DNA of 64,000 nt from Janthinobacterium silvisoli (lineage in GTDB: Bacteria; Pseudomonadota; Gammaproteobacteria; Burkholderiales; Burkholderiaceae_D), in NCBI RefSeq assembly GCF_014200725.1, contig NZ_JACHCL010000002.1, forward strand, positions 620,001 to 684,000, given 5' to 3'. Under the pieces are notes generated by a model that saw only the letters and a program-made list of their open reading frames with translations, was not told the origin of the DNA and made no database searches. Both the position numbers and the translations under genes were made by a program. Below are positions 59,473 through 64,000 of the stretch, one piece after another. Positions within the stretch are counted from its first letter, which is position 1. Each line of letters begins with the position of its first letter.

Positions 59473-61128
59473 TCAGGCCAAGCGGCGCACTCCTTGCCGG
59501 GCGACCGGCGCCGGACGGCGCAGCGGCGTGACGTTGCTGGCAGACGCTGCAGCGGGGCCGTCCTGCCGGGCGTGCAGGCGGAAGACGCCAACCAGGTCGC
59601 TCAAGGCATGGGCCTGATCCTGCAAGGATTCAGCGGCGGCGGCCGCTTCTTCCACCAGCGCCGCGTTTTGCTGCGTCACCTGATCCATCTGCACCACTGC
59701 CTGGTTGACCTGTTCGATGCCCGCGCTTTGCTCGGCACTGGCGGCCGTGATTTCCTGCATGATATCGGCCACCCGGCGCACGCTAGTGACGACTTCATCC
59801 ATAGTCAGTCCCGCATCGTGCACCAGCCTGGCGCCGATTTCAACCTGCTCGACCGAATCGCCGATCAGGGTCTTGATTTCCCTGGCCGCACTGGCCGAGC
59901 GCTGCGCCAGGTTGCGCACTTCGGCCGCGACCACGGCAAAACCGCGCCCCTCCTCGCCTGCCCTGGCTGCTTCCACCGCCGCGTTCAAGGCCAGGATATT
60001 GGTCTGGAAGGCAATCCCGTCGATGACGCTGATGATGTCGACGATCTTGCGCGAGGAAGCGTTGATCGATTCCATGGTTTGCACCACTTGCCCCACCACC
60101 GCGCCACCCTTGCCCGCCACCTCGGAAGCGGCGCCGGCCAGTACATTGGCCTGGCGCGCATTGTCTGCATTCTGGCGCACGGTGGAGGTCAGCTCTTCCA
60201 TCGACGAGGCGGTCTCTTCCAGCGAGCTGGCCTGCTCCTCGGTGCGGGACGACAGATCCAGGTTGCCCTGGGCGATTTCACCGGAGGCTGTATTGATGGT
60301 TTCCGTGCCGGCGCGCACCTGGCTGACGATGCCAACCAGCTTGTCGCGCATGCCTTTCATGGCATACAGCAAGCTGCTGCTGTCATGGCTGGCGGTGCGG
60401 ATATCGACGGTCAGGTCGCCTTCGGCAATCGCGCCCGCAATTTTGACGGCGTAGTCCGGTTCGCCACCGAGCTGGCGCGTCAGGCTGCGCGTGATCAGCG
60501 CACCCAGCGCCAGGCCGGCCACCAGGCTGCCCAGCACCAGTGCGATCATGAAGCTGCGGCTGGCCTGGTAGACACTGCTCGCTTGCTCGGCGGCAAGCTT
60601 GGCCCGCTCTTCCTTTTGCTGCGACAAGGTATCGAGCACGCTGTCGAGTTCATTGGCATGCGCCCGCGTCTTGTTCAACAGCGCATCGAGCTCGGCGCTG
60701 TGCTGCGACAGCGGTTCAGCGGTGGCCAGCGCCAATGCCTCTTGCATGGTGCTGCGGTATTCGGCGTCGACGGTGGCAAAACGGGCAAACAATTCCCTGG
60801 CGGCCGGCGTGACAAACAACGGTTGCGCCTTGGCCAGATTGGCCTTGTTGATGTCGAGGTATTTGGTGATATCGGCCTGGCGCGTGCTGCGCTCTTCAGG
60901 GGTCGTGGCCAGCAAGAAATTGCTGCGCGCCCGGCCCACCTTGGTCAGCGCGATATTGGCTTCCTTGATATACGACAGCCCCAGCAACTCGTGGTGATAC
61001 ATTTCGCCGGCCATGGTATCGATCTTGCCCATATTGAAGATACCGATGCCCGCCACGATGGCGCCCAGCAGTGCGACACCAAAGAAAGCTGCGATCAAAC
61101 GCGTGCCCACCTTCATCCGATTCAACAT
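59473..61128 (-). CDS. Methyl-accepting chemotaxis protein
   Basis: 551 residues from the ATG at 61128 (AGAGGAGGAATC just upstream). One membrane helix (about 10-32), a four-helix-bundle periplasmic sensor (about 33-190) with [20 protein letters not shown] helices, a second helix (about 190-212), HAMP, and the long cytoplasmic signalling hairpin with the highly conserved tip [33 protein letters not shown] (read in parts). It relays a periplasmic cue to CheA/CheW. The C-terminus has no obvious CheR pentapeptide. Ligand unknown. Confidence 0.94.
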   Translation of the reverse strand: MLNRMKVGTRLIAAFFGVALLGAIVAGIGIFNMGKIDTMAGEMYHHELLGLSYIKEANIALTKVGRARSNFLLATTPEERSTRQADITKYLDINKANLAKAQPLFVTPAARELFARFATVDAEYRSTMQEALALATAEPLSQHSAELDALLNKTRAHANELDSVLDTLSQQKEERAKLAAEQASSVYQASRSFMIALVLGSLVAGLALGALITRSLTRQLGGEPDYAVKIAGAIAEGDLTVDIRTASHDSSSLLYAMKGMRDKLVGIVSQVRAGTETINTASGEIAQGNLDLSSRTEEQASSLEETASSMEELTSTVRQNADNARQANVLAGAASEVAGKGGAVVGQVVQTMESINASSRKIVDIISVIDGIAFQTNILALNAAVEAARAGEEGRGFAVVAAEVRNLAQRSASAAREIKTLIGDSVEQVEIGARLVHDAGLTMDEVVTSVRRVADIMQEITAASAEQSAGIEQVNQAVVQMDQVTQQNAALVEEAAAAAESLQDQAHALSDLVGVFRLHARQDGPAAASASNVTPLRRPAPVARQGVRRLA

Positions 61129-61256
61129 GATTCCTCCTCTTCTAGTCGTTCGATACACTGGCTATATGGCTAATCCATTGATTATAAAGAGGAAAAGAAA
61201 GAACAAATGCTCGGATTGTCACTAAGCAATAATTCCTTGATTTAAAGCAACATGCA

Positions 61257-61286
61257 AAACGGCTTGCCATGTTAGGCAAGCCGTTT
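61257..61286 (-). terminator. Hairpin terminator after the multicopper oxidase gene
   Basis: AAACGGCTTGCC, a 6-base loop, GGCAAGCCGTTT: a 12-pair stem between the MCO stop (61313) and the chemoreceptor gene. The T-run is short (TTTT). Confidence 0.75.
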
Positions 61287-61312
61287 GTTGCACTGCGGCA
61301 TGATCCGCTATC

Positions 61313-62704
61313 TTAATGGTCCATCGGCCCAGCGGGTTTGCGCACCGTCATCTCGACGCCATGTTGACCAGGTGCGAGGTGTTTACCCACGCCCTGGCCC
61401 CGTACCGGTTCAGGCAAGGCGCCCGTCCATTCATAGGCCAGGGTGCCGGCTGGGTGCTTATACCAGCCCGGATCGCGGTAGTCGCCCGGTTTCTGGTCCT
61501 TGCGCACCTTCACCGTGGTAAACATGCCACCCATGCCGATGGCGCCAAACGGACCGTCGCCCGCCATCATCGGCAAGGTATTGTCCGGCACTGGCATTTG
61601 CATTTCGCCCATGTCGGCCATGCCCCGCTCGCCCATCACCATATAGCCGGGCACCAGCTGGTTGATCTTGGCGGCGATGCCCTTGTGATCGACGCCGATC
61701 ATGGTCGGCACGTCATGGCCCATGGCGTTCATGGTGTGGTGCGACTTGTGGCAATGGAAAGCCCAGTCGCCCAGGTCGGTAGCCGTAAATTCCATGGCGC
61801 GCATTTGCCCCACCGCCACATCCACCGTCACCTCGGGCCAGCGCGATTCCGGCCGCGTCCAGCCGCCATCCGTGCCCGTCACCTCGAATTCATGGCCATG
61901 CATGTGGATAGGGTGATTCGTCATGGTCAGATTGCCCACGCGGATGCGTACCTTGTCGCCCTGGCGCACTACCATCGGGTCAATGCCGGGGAAGACGCGG
62001 CTATTGAAAGTGTACAGATTGAAATCCGTCATGGTCATGATCTTGGGCGTGTAGCTGCCCGGATCAATATCGTAGTTGCTGAGCAGGAAGACGAAATCGC
62101 GGTCCACCTTCATGAAGTTCGGATCTTTCGGGTGCGTGACCCAGAAACCCATCATGCCCATCGCCATCTGCGTCATTTCATCGGCATGCGGGTGGTACAT
62201 AAAGGTGCCGGGGCGTTTAGCGATGAATTCATATACAAAAGTCTTGCCGGGCGCGATGCCGGGCTGGGTCACGCCCGTGACGCCATCCATGCCATTGGGC
62301 AAGCGCTGTCCATGCCAATGCACGCTGGTGTGTTCCGGCAATTTGTTTGTGACGAAAATACGCACGCGGTCGCCCTCCACCACTTCAATGGTCGGCCCCG
62401 GCGACTGGCCGTTATAGCCCCACAGATTGGCCACCATGCCGGGCGCCAGTTCGCGCACGACGGGTTCGGCCACCAGATGGAATTCCTTGACGTTGTTATT
62501 CATGCGCCAGGGCAAGGACCAGCCATTCAGGGTGACCACGGGATTAAACGGGCGGCCATTTGGCGGCGGTGGCGGGGTCTTGGTATCGGCCGTGCTCATG
62601 CTGACAGCTTCCGGCAGGGAGGCGGCACCCACCCTGCTGACGGCGGCAGCGCTGAGGGCGACGGCGCCTGCATTCATGAAGAAATTTCTACGTGTAATCA
62701 TCAT
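61313..62704 (-). CDS. Periplasmic multicopper oxidase with Tat signal
   Basis: 463 residues. A twin-arginine signal ITRRNFFMNAGAVALSAAA is followed by cupredoxin domains. Copper motifs seen in order: HWHGQRLPNG, YHPHADEM, HPIHMHGHEF, and HCHKSHHTMNAM with the type 1 Cys, two His and a Met. So it is a complete blue multicopper oxidase, similar to copper-tolerance oxidases (CopA/CueO-like), oxidising Cu(I) or phenols in the periplasm. The Met-rich DMGEMQMPVPDN stretch between domains fits copper handling. It overlaps the TolC-type gene by one base. Confidence 0.9.
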   Translation of the reverse strand: MMITRRNFFMNAGAVALSAAAVSRVGAASLPEAVSMSTADTKTPPPPPNGRPFNPVVTLNGWSLPWRMNNNVKEFHLVAEPVVRELAPGMVANLWGYNGQSPGPTIEVVEGDRVRIFVTNKLPEHTSVHWHGQRLPNGMDGVTGVTQPGIAPGKTFVYEFIAKRPGTFMYHPHADEMTQMAMGMMGFWVTHPKDPNFMKVDRDFVFLLSNYDIDPGSYTPKIMTMTDFNLYTFNSRVFPGIDPMVVRQGDKVRIRVGNLTMTNHPIHMHGHEFEVTGTDGGWTRPESRWPEVTVDVAVGQMRAMEFTATDLGDWAFHCHKSHHTMNAMGHDVPTMIGVDHKGIAAKINQLVPGYMVMGERGMADMGEMQMPVPDNTLPMMAGDGPFGAIGMGGMFTTVKVRKDQKPGDYRDPGWYKHPAGTLAYEWTGALPEPVRGQGVGKHLAPGQHGVEMTVRKPAGPMDH

Positions 62705-64000
62705 TATTCCTTGTTGGCATAGCCGCTGCCTGCGCCATTGATGGCAGCCTGCAGTTCGGTTTGGGCGATCCAGAAGTCGCGCTGGGCTTCGATGGCGCGG
62801 TTGACGCTCATCACCTGTTCGCGCGCATCGGCCAGCAGCTCGAATACGCTGGCCAGCATACCGTTGTAGCGCAGCAGCACTTCATGCGAAATCGTCTTGC
62901 GCAAAGGCACGACTTCATCGCGGTAATGGCGCGCCAGGTCGTAAGCCGTGCGGTAGCCTGAATACGCCTCGCGCACTTCCGAGCGGGCGCGGATGGCGGT
63001 GTCGGCCGTGCGGTGCAAGGACTGCTCATACAGCGCTTGCGCCTTGGCATTGCGGGCCGTGCCCCAGTCGAACAAGGGTAGTTCCAGCGCAACTTCATAA
63101 CCGTTTTCGCGTGGCGCGCCATTGACGCTCTTGTTGGTGTAACCGGCGTCGAGCACGTTGACCAGGCTGGTCACTTTCGACAAGCCCAGCGCATCGGCCG
63201 TGGCGTGCACGTCTATCTTGCCCATCTGCACGTCCAGGCGCTGTTCCATCGCCTGCGCCTCGATATTGCCCGCCTCGGGCAGCTTGGCCGGCAAGTCCGG
63301 CAAGCGGTCTGGCAGGCTGAAGCTCGTCTGCGTGCCCCACAGCCCCAGCAAACGCGTCAGGCGCTCACGCGCCACGGTCGCCTGATGCTGCGCGCGCGCC
63401 AGTTCGCTGACGGCGTCTGCATAAAACACTTGCTGGCGCGCCTGGTCGAGCCGGCTCCAGTTGCCCACCTGCTGCATGCGGCCCGCCAGTTCGGCGCCCG
63501 CTTCGGCCGACACGCGCGCTTGCTGCATGAATTTTTCCGTTTGCACGGCCGCCACGGCAGTGAAGTAAGCGCGGCGCGTCTCGGCCGCCAGTTGCACGGC
63601 GCTGCTGGCCGCTTGCAGCTTGGCTTGCTCGAAGCGGCCTTTTTCTATCTTCACGCGCATCGGCATGGTCAGCAAACCAGCCAGGTCGAAACTGACGCTG
63701 CGGTCGATTTCATTGCCGTCACCTCCATGCACCCTGCCAAACGACAGGCCGGGATTGCGCAAGCGGCCCGCCTGCACCAGGTCGGCCTCGGAGGCGCCCA
63801 GTTCGGCCAAGGCGATTTTCAAGCTGCGATTGTTCAGCAAGGCAATCTGCACGGCGCTGTCAGCGCTCAGGGGCTGGGACAACAGTTGCGTCAATTGCGC
63901 ATAGTCAGCCTCCCTGGCTAGCGTGGCCGGCTGGCCCACGCGGGCCGAGGCCAGCGCCGACACATCCTGCAAGCCGCCATCCTGGCTGAAACTGGCACAC
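62704..64000 (-). CDS. TolC-family outer-membrane efflux lipoprotein, 5' end beyond the window
   Basis: At least 432 residues, open to the right edge. Upstream of the first internal start the frame continues CASFSQDGGLQDV, where the Cys suggests a lipobox just outside the window. NNRSLKIALAELGASEADLVQAGRLRNPGLSFGRV near the start and the long helix-rich body fit the TolC/CusC fold (about 100-420). The stop overlaps the multicopper oxidase start (TAATG), so the two form a metal, most likely copper, resistance operon whose pump subunits would lie further right. Confidence 0.88.
   Translation of the reverse strand, partial: CASFSQDGGLQDVSALASARVGQPATLAREADYAQLTQLLSQPLSADSAVQIALLNNRSLKIALAELGASEADLVQAGRLRNPGLSFGRVHGGDGNEIDRSVSFDLAGLLTMPMRVKIEKGRFEQAKLQAASSAVQLAAETRRAYFTAVAAVQTEKFMQQARVSAEAGAELAGRMQQVGNWSRLDQARQQVFYADAVSELARAQHQATVARERLTRLLGLWGTQTSFSLPDRLPDLPAKLPEAGNIEAQAMEQRLDVQMGKIDVHATADALGLSKVTSLVNVLDAGYTNKSVNGAPRENGYEVALELPLFDWGTARNAKAQALYEQSLHRTADTAIRARSEVREAYSGYRTAYDLARHYRDEVVPLRKTISHEVLLRYNGMLASVFELLADAREQVMSVNRAIEAQRDFWIAQTELQAAINGAGSGYANKE

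Overview
The window reads as chromosomal DNA of a GC-rich betaproteobacterium. Oxalobacteraceae, and within it something like Janthinobacterium or a relative, is my inference from gene content and protein style (urease operon, many two-component and c-di-GMP proteins, Ku/LigD, T6SS baseplate genes, SulP, RND pump). Sequence alone does not fix the genus. No IS element, prophage, integrase or CRISPR array was seen.

Layout. 1-1000: start of a urease operon (ureD, then ureA cut by the left edge). 1171-5723: a membrane histidine kinase followed by a response regulator with PAS, GGDEF and EAL domains. 5859-16179: a partial type VI secretion locus. tssK is divergent from a run of a 19-codon mini-ORF, tssF, tssG, PAAR, vgrG, a Tle-type lipase effector and its Tli4-like lipoprotein immunity protein. 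The effector and the front of the immunity gene are strikingly AT-rich. 16254-19485: a GNAT, then a tight minus-strand operon of SulP transporter, Imm1-like immunity protein, small protein, DUF2750 protein and small protein. 19548-27018: TetR, SDR and Ku, a flavin disulfide oxidoreductase, an SDR/TetR pair with shared upstream motifs, and LigD (NHEJ). 27259-33796: small secreted Ala/Pro/Lys/His-rich proteins resembling enterobacterial acid-shock protein Asr, flanking an iron-uptake block (TonB receptor with a Fur-like box, PepSY protein) and a serine hydrolase. 33863-40590: a FAS1 protein and a three-gene RND efflux operon with palindromic operators upstream. 40873-50530: an esterase-fold protein lacking its catalytic serine, a LysR/2-hydroxyacid dehydrogenase pair, two small enzymes, L-lactate dehydrogenase, a sixth Asr-like gene, and a PhyH dioxygenase divergent from an AraC regulator. 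50601-51177: four tandem tRNA-Arg(ACG) genes. 51621-57436: signal-transduction genes. 57493-64000: NDH-2, a chemoreceptor, and a multicopper oxidase/TolC pair cut by the right edge.

The most interesting systems are: (a) six Asr-like paralogues, four of which carry the same roughly 63-bp upstream block with a TGTAA-N5-TGTRA direct repeat; (b) the PAAR-VgrG-Tle-Tli cassette on a stripped-down T6SS baseplate island; (c) the transporter-linked immunity array without a toxin; and (d) several well-formed but unassigned palindromic operators.

All assignments come from reading the sequence and from knowledge of protein families. No database search was run.
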